From a virus: 51,583 bases of DNA. Every line of letters begins with the position of its first letter. Position 1 is the first letter of the stretch. Under the pieces are notes generated by a model. That model had not been told where the DNA came from. It ran no database searches and saw nothing but the letters and a program-made list of their open reading frames with translations. The position numbers and the translations under genes are program-made. The stretch covers positions 1-51,583 of the IMG/VR virus record IMGVR_UViG_3300035180_001940, one strand, 5' to 3'. Below are positions 23,311 through 32,000 of the stretch, one piece after another.

Positions 23311-24867
23311 ATGGCATTAATTTTAAGAAGAAATAAAGGTTCAGTTTTAACACATGATGAAGTAGATAATAACTTCGTTTACGTGGACACTACAGCAGTC
23401 AAATTAACAACAAATCAAACTATTAGTGATATCAAAACATTTACCTCTACAATCGTAGGTTCTATATCAGGTAACGCAGGAACTGTAACAAATGGTGTTT
23501 ATAATACTGGTAATCAATCAATTGATGGTGTTAAAACATTTACCTCTACAATTGTAGGTTCTGTTTCAGGTAACGCAGGAGCTGTAACAAATGGTGTTTA
23601 TACTGTTGGTGATCAGACAATTGCAGGTATCAAAACATTTACCTCAACAATTGTAGGTTCTGTTTCAGGTAATTCAGGAACTGTGACAAATGGTGTTTAT
23701 ATTGTTGGTAATCAATCAATTGATGGTGTTAAAACATTTACATCAGTAATTAATGGATCTGTATCAGGAAATTGTGGTTCAGTAACAAACGGTGTTTATA
23801 CAATTAGCGATCAGACAATTGCAGGTATCAAAACATTCAGTTCAACAATCGTAGGTTCTATCAATGGTAATTCTGCAACTGTAACAAACGGTGTTTATAC
23901 AACTGGTGATCAATCAATTGCAGGAAATAAGACATTTACATTACCTATCACAGGTTCAATTACAGGTAATTCTGCAACTGTAACAAACGGTGTTTATTTA
24001 GTTGGAAATCAGACAATAGCTGGTACAAAAACATTCAGTGCAGCAATCGTATCAGATATTACAGGTAATTCTGCAACTGTAACAAATGGTGTTTATACAA
24101 CAGGTAATCAAACAATTACGGGAATAAAAACATTCAGTACAGCAATTGTATCAGATATTACAGGTAACGCTGGAACTGTAACAAATGGTGTTTACACAAC
24201 TGGGTCATACACAGATCCTACATGGTTAACAATATCACAAACAAAAGTTGGTCTAGGAAATGTTAATAATACATCTGATATAACTAAAAATGTTCTTTCT
24301 GCAACAAAATTAACAACATCACGTACAATTAATAGTGTAGGTTTTGATGGTTCTGCAAATATCAATATTGAAACACGTTTAGGAACTGCAGTAGCATCAG
24401 CAGCAACTACAACTATTGGTACTGTTGGTATTGGTGAAGTTATGCACATTACAGGTACTACAACTATCACATCATTCGGTATTTCTACAACTGGTGTTAT
24501 GAGAACAATTATATTTGATGCTGTAACTACTGTAACATATAACGCAACTTCATTAATTATTCCTGGCGCATCAAATATCACAACAACTGCAGGTGATATT
24601 ATGGTTCTTGTTTGTGAAAATGGTGCAAGTGGTTATTGGAGAGTTTTAAATTATCTTCCTTCATCTGGTGTGGTTAGTGTTGGTACAGCACAAACTATCT
24701 CAGGTGCAAAAACATTCTCATCAGATGTTATTCAAACGCCTTCAGCATCAATAACCCCTGCAGTAAATGGACAAATGATATTTGAACATACAAATAATAC
24801 AACAGTAACTATCAAACTCAAAGGTTCTGATGGTGTTGTTCGTTCTGTAGCGTTAACATTAGCATAA
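23311..24867 (+). CDS. long tail fibre with eight 33-residue repeats
   Basis: A 518-residue fibre. The N-terminal attachment motif (LRRNKGSVLTHDEVDNNFVYVD) is shared with the fibres at 13433 and 12387. Residues about 35-303 are eight 33-residue units, each of the form IxGxKTFTSTIVGSxSGNxGTVTNGVY, typical of trimeric beta-structured fibre shafts. Then comes SYTDPTWLTISQTKVGLGNVNNTSD, a conserved fibre element, and a C-terminal Ser/Thr/Val-rich head (TTTIGTVGIGEVMHITG...). Ribosome-binding site AAGGAAAT. The head likely binds a host surface structure. A strong terminator follows immediately. Confidence 0.85.
   Translation: MALILRRNKGSVLTHDEVDNNFVYVDTTAVKLTTNQTISDIKTFTSTIVGSISGNAGTVTNGVYNTGNQSIDGVKTFTSTIVGSVSGNAGAVTNGVYTVGDQTIAGIKTFTSTIVGSVSGNSGTVTNGVYIVGNQSIDGVKTFTSVINGSVSGNCGSVTNGVYTISDQTIAGIKTFSSTIVGSINGNSATVTNGVYTTGDQSIAGNKTFTLPITGSITGNSATVTNGVYLVGNQTIAGTKTFSAAIVSDITGNSATVTNGVYTTGNQTITGIKTFSTAIVSDITGNAGTVTNGVYTTGSYTDPTWLTISQTKVGLGNVNNTSDITKNVLSATKLTTSRTINSVGFDGSANINIETRLGTAVASAATTTIGTVGIGEVMHITGTTTITSFGISTTGVMRTIIFDAVTTVTYNATSLIIPGASNITTTAGDIMVLVCENGASGYWRVLNYLPSSGVVSVGTAQTISGAKTFSSDVIQTPSASITPAVNGQMIFEHTNNTTVTIKLKGSDGVVRSVALTLA
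23425..24216 (+). repeat. eight tandem 99-bp fibre repeats
   Basis: Units of 99 bp within the fibre gene; for example, AAAACATTTA occurs at 23434 and 23533. Adjacent units are highly alike at the DNA level (ACCTC(T/A)ACAAT(C/T)GTAGGTTCT), which would favour repeat-number change by recombination. Boundaries are approximate. Confidence 0.8.
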
Positions 24868-24907
24868 TCTATTCGAAGAACTAGTTGTAGTTCTTCATAA
24901 TAGATTA
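24865..24907 (+). terminator. long two-part hairpin terminator after the repeat fibre
   Basis: Outer stem TAATCTATT/AATAGATTA and inner stem GAAGAACTA/TAGTTCTTC with a GTTG loop, starting at the stop codon. It is followed directly by the next early-type promoter. Confidence 0.8.
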
Positions 24908-24916
24908 AGGTTATTA

Positions 24917-24925
24917 TGATATAAT
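24917..24925 (+). promoter_or_regulatory. early-type promoter -10 (TGATATAAT)
   Basis: Perfect TGATATAAT with AAG at 24907-24909, ten bases upstream of TATAAT and touching the terminator's last base. It serves ATG 24958. Confidence 0.65.
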
Positions 24926-24957
24926 ATATGTAACAAACGAATGAAAGAAGGATTTTT

Positions 24958-25170
24958 ATGAAAGAATTATCAAAAGTATCGGATTTTATAGGGAAAGAAG
25001 TTATTATATATCCTGGTGATACAAATAAAAAGATGGGTATTGTATTAGATATTACTGATGCAGGTGTTATGTTTAAAATAACTAAAGGATTAGAATATGG
25101 TGTTGGTGATATTGTGTTTATATCATTCTCTGCAAGATTAAGTTTTTCTTGTAAAGAAACAATCAACTAA
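24958..25170 (+). CDS. small beta-barrel-like hypothetical protein
   Basis: A 70-residue protein with alternating strands and turns (GKEVIIYPGDTNKKMGIVLDITDAG, VMFKITKGLEYGVGDIVFIS), reminiscent of small SH3 or KOW-like barrels that bind nucleic acid or protein; this likeness is only by pattern. GAAGGA upstream and its own early-type promoter indicate early expression from an island within late genes. Confidence 0.55.
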   Translation: MKELSKVSDFIGKEVIIYPGDTNKKMGIVLDITDAGVMFKITKGLEYGVGDIVFISFSARLSFSCKETIN

Positions 25171-25180
25171 GATTGTTTTT

Positions 25181-25191
25181 CATAATATAAT
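25181..25191 (+). promoter_or_regulatory. early-type promoter -10 (CATAATATAAT)
   Basis: TATAAT at 25186-25191 without the TG extension, 25 bases before ATG 25217. Confidence 0.45.
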
Positions 25192-25216
25192 TATTGTATC
25201 AAATTAAGGAAAATTA

Positions 25217-25363
25217 ATGGAAAAAAATTCAAAAGATATATTACTTCTAGGATGTTTATTTATCTCAGGAGCAGCATTTGGTTTTGCTGCTAATGGTATT
25301 ATCGGAAGTAGTATAGGAATTGGTATTGTATCGACATTTATTGCCTTTATATTATTCGATTAA
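25217..25363 (+). CDS. small two-helix membrane protein (48 aa)
   Basis: A 48-residue ORF with AAGGAAA upstream and its own early-type promoter. After MEKNSKD it is wholly hydrophobic and glycine-rich (LLLGCLFISGAAFGFAANG, then IIGSSIGIGIVSTFIAFILFD), giving two membrane helices. It converges on the terminase small-subunit gene, overlapping by four bases. Early expression and size would suit a host-membrane modifier such as an exclusion protein; this is a guess. Confidence 0.55.
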   Translation: MEKNSKDILLLGCLFISGAAFGFAANGIIGSSIGIGIVSTFIAFILFD

Positions 25364-25893
25364 TTCTTATTATCACGAAGCATTTTTAGAATATCTGCAG
25401 TACTAGCAATAATGTTATTGGTCTGACTATTGTTAACAACACCAGGACCTTCATCTTTACCAAATTGCATTATTTCTTTTTGTACGTGTATGATGTCTTT
25501 ATAGATAGAACTAAGAAGTTTTAATGATTGATTTACTGCATTTGTTAATTCAGCAAATGATGTAATCATACTTGATTTACGCTCAGAATCTGATATGATT
25601 AATTCATCAGATAAAGATTGCAAAATCAAGCGTCCACTTTTTACTGTACTTAAAAGTGTTTCACGTATAGTGTGAAAATCTTCTTTAAGCAAACTCAGTT
25701 TAATTACACTCTCAACAACATCAGTATCTAACTCAATAGGATTAGATACAAATTTTTGTTCTGCAGGTAATATTTCAGAAATATAATCATTCATATTATA
25801 AACAGAACTTTCAGTAATATCAAATGTTGCAGTAATCTTATCTAATTTCTTAGCAAGTTGCTCACCACGTTTAATATTTTCTTCTAAACTCAT
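25360..25893 (-). CDS. 16: terminase small subunit (T4 gp16-like)
   Basis: A 177-residue protein (T4 gp16 has 164). The central helical hairpin (EDFHTIRETLLSTVKSGRLILQSL, then SFAELTNAVNQSLKLLSSIYKDIIHVQKEI) matches T4 gp16's YGVVRRNMHFQQQ and MTTTNREILKLHKDMKDI region. The C-terminal NNSQTNNIIASTADILKMLRD matches gp16's [21 protein letters not shown]. gp16 forms rings that recognise DNA and stimulate the gp17 packaging motor. It lies directly after gp15 with a 4-base overlap, as in T4, but gp17 is about 25 kb away in this genome. Confidence 0.78.
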   Translation of the reverse strand: MSLEENIKRGEQLAKKLDKITATFDITESSVYNMNDYISEILPAEQKFVSNPIELDTDVVESVIKLSLLKEDFHTIRETLLSTVKSGRLILQSLSDELIISDSERKSSMITSFAELTNAVNQSLKLLSSIYKDIIHVQKEIMQFGKDEGPGVVNNSQTNNIIASTADILKMLRDNKN

Positions 25894-26567
25894 AATTCGC
25901 CTTTAGGTATAATTTTTGATATATCATCATAAAGATTTGTGATAACATGATTAACAATTTTACCATCTTTAATAGGTGGGTAAAGGTTTGCATCAATTGA
26001 AAATGTTAATGTTGCATTACATAGACGAATATCATCATCCATTCCTAAATCCATATCAAGATCTGTTGTTATATCATTTAAACGAAGAGGAACTGATCTA
26101 TAATCATTAAGGAAATCCATATCTTTAATCATAATAGAATATGTTGGATTAAACATAGGAACTATCTGCTCAATAAGCATTGTTAATTCGGTAAATGAAT
26201 CTGTAAGAATGTAAATGGTAAAATCAAAACTATATGACACAGAATTATATGTGTACGTCATAGTCTGTCTATCATCATTAAATTTCATTGTTTTATTTAA
26301 TTTATTAGTCTCCCTCTCAGGTGACTTTGTTAATCCATCAAAACTTAGAGATAATCTTGGTAATACATTATATTTTTGTTCACGAAATTTTGTGAAATCA
26401 TCAGATGTCATTTCGAATGCTTTTTGCTTGGTAGCAAAAGTGATAGGAATTGTTACATCCCTATCTACAGTTCCATCATCTTTAAATCTAACAATATGCA
26501 TATCATTAAATGTATCAAGTATTGCAGCTGTATATCTACGAATAGAATAATGATGGAAAAATTGCAT
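25890..26567 (-). CDS. 15: tail sheath stabiliser / tail completion protein (T4 gp15-like)
   Basis: A 225-residue protein (T4 gp15 has 272). The N-terminus FHHYSIRRYTAAILDTFNDMHIVRF matches gp15's FYNSSFRRYATLMGDLFSNIQIKR, and VTIPITFATKQKAFEM matches VPITYASKEHF. The middle has FTIYILTDSFTELTMLIEQIVPMFNP, and the end has LTFSIDANLYPP. gp15 forms the hexameric ring that caps the tail tube and sheath and joins the tail to the head neck. It sits between gp19 and gp16 on the minus strand. Confidence 0.85.
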   Translation of the reverse strand: MQFFHHYSIRRYTAAILDTFNDMHIVRFKDDGTVDRDVTIPITFATKQKAFEMTSDDFTKFREQKYNVLPRLSLSFDGLTKSPERETNKLNKTMKFNDDRQTMTYTYNSVSYSFDFTIYILTDSFTELTMLIEQIVPMFNPTYSIMIKDMDFLNDYRSVPLRLNDITTDLDMDLGMDDDIRLCNATLTFSIDANLYPPIKDGKIVNHVITNLYDDISKIIPKGEL

Positions 26568-26578
26568 AGGTTACCTTC

Positions 26579-27073
26579 TTAATCTGCTGTCCAATGACTA
26601 TAAGCAAATGTTACAGTAAATTCAGTAATTGTATCTGCTGTTTCAGAACTAAGATCAATAGAACTCACAACCGTTGGATATGCATTATGCAATGTAAAAG
26701 ATTGAGTTGGTTGATTAAGTGAATCTAATTGTGATACGTGAAGATCTTTCATGTAATCAAGGTTACTTGTAACTGATTTGACTTCTGAATCATAACTATC
26801 GATTTTTGCAATCTCATCAATAAAAATTTGACGAAATTTTAAATCGTCAGTATTGTAAAATATAACATCCCAAGTACCAGAATATTGTGCCTCACCAGCA
26901 ATAGTCATCTTACGACCTTTGAACCAAACTTCAACGGTTCCTAATGTAACATCAGGTAATGTAGTTCCTTTTGCAAGAACGTCCATATCTGTATCGCCAT
27001 AGTTCAATTGTACTAAAAATTTATTTGCTCTAGCACCTAACCCTAGGGTACTTTTAAGTGTTTCTAAACTCAT
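26579..27073 (-). CDS. 19: tail tube protein (T4 gp19-like)
   Basis: A 164-residue protein; T4 gp19 has 163. Shared pattern: NKFLVQLNYGDTDMDVLAKGTTLPDVTLGTVEVWFKGRKMTIAGEAQYSGTWDVIFYNTDD, then a long loop, then LHNAYPTVVSSIDLSSETADTITEFTVTFAYSHW, matching gp19's LWPTNVGELQLDWDSNNEIQTFEVTLALDYW. It stacks in hexameric rings to form the inner DNA conduit. First gene of the gp19-gp15-gp16 leftward group, with late-type boxes upstream and GGAG before the start. Confidence 0.88.
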   Translation of the reverse strand: MSLETLKSTLGLGARANKFLVQLNYGDTDMDVLAKGTTLPDVTLGTVEVWFKGRKMTIAGEAQYSGTWDVIFYNTDDLKFRQIFIDEIAKIDSYDSEVKSVTSNLDYMKDLHVSQLDSLNQPTQSFTLHNAYPTVVSSIDLSSETADTITEFTVTFAYSHWTAD

Positions 27074-27088
27074 ACTATCTCCTTAAAT

Positions 27089-27096
27089 GATAAATA
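27089..27096 (+). promoter_or_regulatory. late-type promoter (GATAAATA)
   Basis: Late-type box toward the tail cluster, 35 bases before ATG 27132. It forms a divergent pair with 27113-27120. Confidence 0.4.
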
Positions 27097-27112
27097 TCAT
27101 AATTATTTATTT

Positions 27113-27120
27113 TATTTATC
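27113..27120 (-). promoter_or_regulatory. late-type promoter (GATAAATA, minus strand)
   Basis: Leftward late-type box (GATAAATAAAATA) before gp19, with an overlapping AATAAATA nine bases further along. Confidence 0.45.
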
Positions 27121-27131
27121 AGGAGAGAAAA

Positions 27132-27623
27132 ATGAGTGACGATTTTCAATTATTAAAACATGGGGTTGATAGTCCTACAAAATTCGAGGTTGAAATACAT
27201 AAATCTAATGGAGATTTATTATTTACACGTGATGAAATGATTCGATCATTAAAAGCAATCAATATTCCTCAATTTAATGATGAAACTCTTGATGCATTTG
27301 TTAATAATAATTACATATTTGCACGTGGTCGCCCAACAATATTTCAAATTCAAATTACGTTTAAAAATATTAACTCTATGTCATTATATCAGACATGCCT
27401 AAAACATATGCATGATAATATGTCAAAATATCCTGCAGAACAATATTTTACTATACATGTTAAATACACAGGCACATATAAGAATGATAATAAATCTAAA
27501 TCAATAACATTTACAAAATGTATGATGACTAACTTATCAGATCTGACATTTGACTACAGTTCTGTAAATAATACAATGGATTTCTCAATTGGATTTAAAT
27601 CTGGCAATATGTCTATGTCATAA
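27132..27623 (+). CDS. putative tail-tube-fold structural protein
   Basis: A 163-residue protein; the start at 27132 is chosen because AGGAGAG precedes it, while the upstream in-frame ATG at 27087 overlaps a late box. Its length and strand pattern resemble gp19-family tube proteins (KFEVEIHKSNGDLLF near the start; GRPTIFQIQITFKNI and VNNTMDFSIGFKSG at the end). It sits where a second tube or tube-initiator protein would be expected, just upstream of the gp26-family gene. Sequence likeness is weak, so the call is tentative. Confidence 0.5.
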   Translation: MSDDFQLLKHGVDSPTKFEVEIHKSNGDLLFTRDEMIRSLKAINIPQFNDETLDAFVNNNYIFARGRPTIFQIQITFKNINSMSLYQTCLKHMHDNMSKYPAEQYFTIHVKYTGTYKNDNKSKSITFTKCMMTNLSDLTFDYSSVNNTMDFSIGFKSGNMSMS

Positions 27624-27626
27624 ATA
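27619..27626 (+). promoter_or_regulatory. late-type promoter (CATAAATA)
   Basis: CATAAATAAAATA overlaps the preceding stop codon, 24 bases before ATG 27651. Confidence 0.5.
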
Positions 27627-27650
27627 AAATAATACAAATAAAGGAATATA

Positions 27651-28325
27651 ATGTTACCGAAAACAGAAACACGTTACTACGATTATGAAATCAATGGAAA
27701 AACAATTGAGTTCAGAGCTTGGAAAACAAAGGATGAAAAAGAATATCTAATCATGCAAGCATCAAAAGATGAGATGTCAGATCAAGATATTTTTGAAATT
27801 CTTGTTAAACCATGTTTGAAAGATCCTAATATATCTCTTACTGAAGGTGAAAAACAACTCGTTATGCTTGAGATAAGAAAACGTTCATTTGGTGAATCAG
27901 TTGACGTACAATTTTTGTGTGGTTCATGTAAAAAATACAATGAAACTAAATTAAATATTAATGAAATTGTTAAATATAAACCATTTAAACTTGAAGCAAT
28001 AACAAAAGATGGCATCACTGTTAATTTCAAAGATACAATCAATATAAAATTATTAAATGGTTTTGAAGGTACAAAACTTAATTATCAAAGATTTTTATTA
28101 CATATTGCATCATTAACTATTGATAATCAAGTCTACAAAGATTTTAATCTTGAGGAACTAGGAGAATATTTTGATAATATTGACGCAGAAACATTTGATT
28201 ATTTCTTCGCTGAATTACAAGAACAGATGGAACAAGTAACTTACGGTGGAAAAGTAAAATGTATGTTCTGTAATGTAGAACAAGATATTGGATTAGGAGA
28301 TCTCCCAAATTTATTTCCATGGTAA
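27651..28325 (+). CDS. 26: T4 gp26-family baseplate hub / tail assembly protein
   Basis: A 224-residue protein (T4 gp26 has 208) with the family outline: EYLIMQASKDEMSDQDIFEILVKPCL, QLVMLEIRKRSFGESVDVQFLCGSCKK, and a C-terminal GGKVKCMFCNVEQDI. The two CxxC pairs (CGSC, CMFC) would bind zinc. It lies between tube-like and tape-measure-like genes, the classical position of tail assembly chaperones. Six codons from its end is a C_CCA_AAT heptamer (28304-28310), where a -1 shift would enter the following 51-codon frame without a stop. Confidence 0.75.
   Translation: MLPKTETRYYDYEINGKTIEFRAWKTKDEKEYLIMQASKDEMSDQDIFEILVKPCLKDPNISLTEGEKQLVMLEIRKRSFGESVDVQFLCGSCKKYNETKLNINEIVKYKPFKLEAITKDGITVNFKDTINIKLLNGFEGTKLNYQRFLLHIASLTIDNQVYKDFNLEELGEYFDNIDAETFDYFFAELQEQMEQVTYGGKVKCMFCNVEQDIGLGDLPNLFPW
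28304..28310 (+). promoter_or_regulatory. candidate -1 programmed frameshift site (CCCAAAT)
   Basis: X_XXY_YYZ heptamer in phase with the gp26-like frame (codons CTC CCA AAT). The -1 frame is open from here through 28483. The layout matches the lambda G/GT tail-chaperone frameshift. Only a weak 4-bp stem is visible downstream. Confidence 0.5.
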
Positions 28326-28327
28326 TC

Positions 28328-28483
28328 ATGAGTACCTCGCTAAATAATCTCTATAATTATTATAATATAATGAAATTTTACGGTAATTATAATACATTTG
28401 AGATTGATGATATGTATCCATTCGAGCGAGAGATTTATCATGGGTTATTGTTTGAGACTCGTAAAAAAAATATGGAAAATTAA
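28328..28483 (+). CDS. small tail-chaperone-like ORF, possible frameshift extension
   Basis: A 51-codon frame from ATG 28328, two bases after the gp26-like stop and with no ribosome-binding site of its own. It encodes an aromatic, helical peptide (LNNLYNYYNIMKFYGNYNTFEIDDMYPFEREIYHGLLFETRKK), similar in style to the T part of G/GT tail chaperones. In the -1 frame relative to the upstream gene it stays open back past the CCCAAAT site, so it may be expressed as a fusion of about 275 residues rather than alone. Confidence 0.55.
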   Translation: MSTSLNNLYNYYNIMKFYGNYNTFEIDDMYPFEREIYHGLLFETRKKNMEN

Positions 28484-28489
28484 TAAATA
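28482..28489 (+). promoter_or_regulatory. late-type promoter (AATAAATA)
   Basis: Overlaps the end of the 51-codon frame, 20 bases before ATG 28509. Confidence 0.45.
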
Positions 28490-28508
28490 ACTAAAAAAGG
28501 AATAATAT

Positions 28509-28796
28509 ATGAGTTCAGCATTTACAGCAAAAATTTATTTAAATGGATCAAACGTTGAAGATGATACCCTTGTATTGAAAGGTGATGATGATTATCTAAA
28601 AATTGTTTTGTCACTTGTAAAAAAAGAATATGTATTATTTCCTAATGTTGCAAATGCTGCAGCCGTTGACAAAAGATTAAAGAATAAAGGACTTACTAAA
28701 CTTGTTCTTAGACTTGGTATGGTTGGAATTCCTAAAGAAGCATTGACTGCGGTTCTTGGATTTATTGATACACGTGATATCATTAATAAATCATAA
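28509..28796 (+). CDS. hypothetical tail-cluster protein
   Basis: A 95-residue protein starting MSSAFTAKIYLNGSNVEDDTLVLKGDDD, then basic and helical (VKKEYVLFPNVANAAAVDKRLKNKG, LGMVGIPKEALTAVLGFI). AAAAAAGGA upstream and a late-type box support expression. It lies between the gp26-family genes and the tape-measure-like gene and is probably a small tail component or assembly factor. No family was recognised. Confidence 0.55.
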   Translation: MSSAFTAKIYLNGSNVEDDTLVLKGDDDYLKIVLSLVKKEYVLFPNVANAAAVDKRLKNKGLTKLVLRLGMVGIPKEALTAVLGFIDTRDIINKS

Positions 28797-28805
28797 GGAT
28801 ATAAT

Positions 28806-29048
28806 ATGAAATATGAAATCAATGGAAAAAAGAAAGAGATAAAGATTACACCTTCAGGTGATGATGAAAAAAATTTATTAAAATTAATTGTTGCTTTCGC
28901 AGACCCAAAAGCAGTAAAATATCCTGTGATAACAGCCACTATATGGGGTTGGTTAGCAGGAAAAGTAATTAGTTATATTATAATTGATATGAATCATCCA
29001 AACATAACCAAAGCATTTATACAAACAATTTTAAGATTAAAAAAATAA
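28806..29048 (+). CDS. hypothetical tail-cluster protein with hydrophobic centre
   Basis: An 80-residue protein: basic N-terminus (KYEINGKKKEIKI), helical LLKLIVAFADPKAV, then a moderately hydrophobic central stretch (VITATIWGWLAGKVISYIIID) that could be a membrane helix or a buried core, and a basic C-terminus. It lies ten bases after the previous gene and 19 before the tape-measure-like gene. Unknown function. Confidence 0.5.
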   Translation: MKYEINGKKKEIKITPSGDDEKNLLKLIVAFADPKAVKYPVITATIWGWLAGKVISYIIIDMNHPNITKAFIQTILRLKK

Positions 29049-29067
29049 TAATAAAGGAGTTCATTCA

Positions 29068-32000
29068 ATGACAGATATAATATTAACGGAAAAGAATGAA
29101 CTCAAAGAAGTAATACAAAAAATTCTTGATAAACATGAAGGTAAAAATTCCTCACGTGTTGATGAAAAAGAAGATAAAGAACATGTTTCTATATGGTCTA
29201 AAATTACTGGTAAGAAAGACAAAAAACCTTCAAATAACATTGTTGCTGAGGCATTAAAAGAACCAATTAAAAATGACAAAACAATTATTAAGGAAATAAA
29301 AGAAAATAATATTCTCCTTAAGAAAATTGATATAAAACTTAAAAAACTATTAAATGGAAAAATAAAAGGTCATGACCCACGTCTTGATTTTGGTAAAGAT
29401 GGTACTGGTGGAAAATCAGCAGGCTCATTAATCAAAGCAGTTTCAAGTGTTGGAAAAGCAGATCAAACTATTAAAGATAATTCTGATGATGATGATTTTG
29501 GGTTATCAGATATGCTTGAAGCTGGTTCTGCTCTTAAAGGTGCAAAATCATTATTTAAAAAAGCTCCTAAAGTTAATCCAAGTACAATAGCTGAATCCGC
29601 ATCAACAGAATCAATTGTATCTAAAGCAGCAGCACCAGTTGCTGAAGATGCTGGAATGATGTCAAAAGGATTAGGCACTGCGGGTAAACTTGCAGGTAGA
29701 GTTGCTGTACCATTAACAGGATTAGTTGCAGGATACGACAAATATTCACAAGTAAAAGATGATAAAACTTTAAATGGTAGTCAGAAAACAGCTCAAGTTG
29801 TTGCAACAGGTGGTGGTGCAATGGCTGGCGCAGCAACTGGCGCAATGGCTGGCGCAGCACTTGGTAGTGTTGTTCCTATTGTAGGAACAGCTATTGGTGG
29901 TGTTCTAGGTGGTATAGCAGGTGCATACCTTGGTCAAAAAGGTGGTGAGGCAGTAGGTAATGTTGCTAGTGATGCATTAGCAGATGATCCTAAAAAAACA
30001 CTTGAGAAAACACCTGAAGGTGCTGCACTCCTAGGAATGCAAACATCACTTAATCGTATTGAGTCACAAGTAAATAAATTAGTTGGAAAAAAATCTATTA
30101 ATTTTGATGCAGGTAAAGATAATAAAAAATTAAATGATCTTACAAAAAAAACAACACCAGTTGATGTTACAACTAAAAAAGATGACGATGGAAAAGGATT
30201 CTTTGGTTCTATATCAAGTGGAATTCAATCATTTGCTCATAGTGCTGTAAACGTAGGAAAAGATGCTTGGGATGCAGCTAAAAAACTTGGTGGTCAAGGT
30301 ATTGATAAACTTTCAGGATATTTTGAATCTGGTGATAAAGGTCCTGGTACAATATCATCCGGCCGTGGTGATAATGGTGGTGCATCATATGGTACACATC
30401 AATTCTCATCAAAAAATGGTTCATTACAAGGTTATCTACAGAATTCAAAATATGGTAAAGAATTTAATGGATTAGCACCTGGTTCTGCAGAATTTAATTC
30501 AAAATGGAAAGATATAGCTGATAAAGATCCTAAAGGATTTGATGCAGATCAGGCACAATATACAACAGCAAAATATTATGTACCACAACAGAAAAAACTT
30601 TCAGATTCAGGATTCGATCTTTCTAAACGTTCAAAAGCATTACAATCTGCAGTATATTCAGCAAGTGTTCAATTTGGCGGAAATACAGATATAGTTTTAA
30701 ATGCTCTTAAATCTCAGAATATAGATCCTAAAACTGCAAAAGATGAAGATATTATTAATGCAATATATCAATATAAAATGGATAATAATTCTACATTATT
30801 CAAAAACTCAAGTCCTGCAGTTCAACAAGGAACATACAATCGTGCAGCTACTGAAAAACAAACTGTATTAAATTCTCTCCAGGATGAGAGGGCAAATCCA
30901 AATAAAAATGCTCAAACTCCTGCACAAGCATCAAAACCTGCAACTGTAGGATCTAATAGACCTAAAATGACGATGGGAACAAGATCATCTACACCTGTAC
31001 CAAAAAGAGGTTCTGGTGGTGGTCAAGGTTCAAGTATGTTTAGTAGTATTGGTTCAAGTATAAGTTCATTTTTCAAACCAATGGCTTCAGGGTTTAGTGC
31101 AGGTGTTGATAGAACAACTACCGCACTTGGTGCCGGATATGATGCAGTAAAAAGTTTCGTTGGTAATGCATTAAAACCTGCAGATAATAGTGTAGATATT
31201 AGTGGTGTTCAGCCTGCAGTTCTTGGTAATTTAAATGCTATGGCTGCTGATTATGCAAAAAGAACTGGTCAACCGCTACAAATAAATTCAGGTTATCGAG
31301 CATCAGGCAAACAAGCAAAACTTTATCAAGCAGATTTAGCTGCAAATGGAGGACAACCATCTGGTAAAGTTGCACCTCCTGGTTCATCATTACATAATTA
31401 TGGAATGGCAGTTGACGTTAATTCTACAGCAGGTAATTATCTTCAACAATCAGGAATGCTTGATGCATATGGTTTTACAAGACCAATGCCTGGCGAACCA
31501 TGGCATTTAGAACCAAAAGGTATTATTAGAACAAACGTTAAAAATAATCCTGCAGGTGAAGCAGCTAAAGTTCAACAAATCTCTAAACCTGCAACACCTA
31601 TTAAAAATGTAAAACCACCTCAATCAGGTGGAAATGATGTCTCCAAACGTAAAACAGAAAGTGATGCTCCTCCTGATAAGTCTTTTCAAGCATTAGTTGC
31701 AAAGAAAAAACCTCAGGCATCAACATCAACAGCAAGTGCATCAAGTGGTTCGCATGGGTCACCAGCTGCACCTACGCCAGTTGTTGTTAAACCATCAGGT
31801 CTTGCAGGTGGTGATATTGTTAAACCAACAGGTACACCTGGTGTAACACCAGTTGTTGTTGATAATACACCAACAGATGCATCTACAGATACATCTTCAA
31901 CAAATAATAGTTCAGTTGCTAATGTATGTACAGCTGGTAATATTTCAACCGCACCTACACCAGATATAAAAGTATCATCACAAAATGATAAAATGGATAC

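Noticed and set aside
23425-24216. Tandem repeats considered as a CRISPR array
   Set aside because: The repeats are 99 bp, contiguous, in frame and coding for a fibre shaft; there are no unique spacers.
27087-27131. Earlier ATG at 27087 for the tube-like gene
   Set aside because: It overlaps the GATAAATA late box, whereas ATG 27132 follows AGGAGAG.
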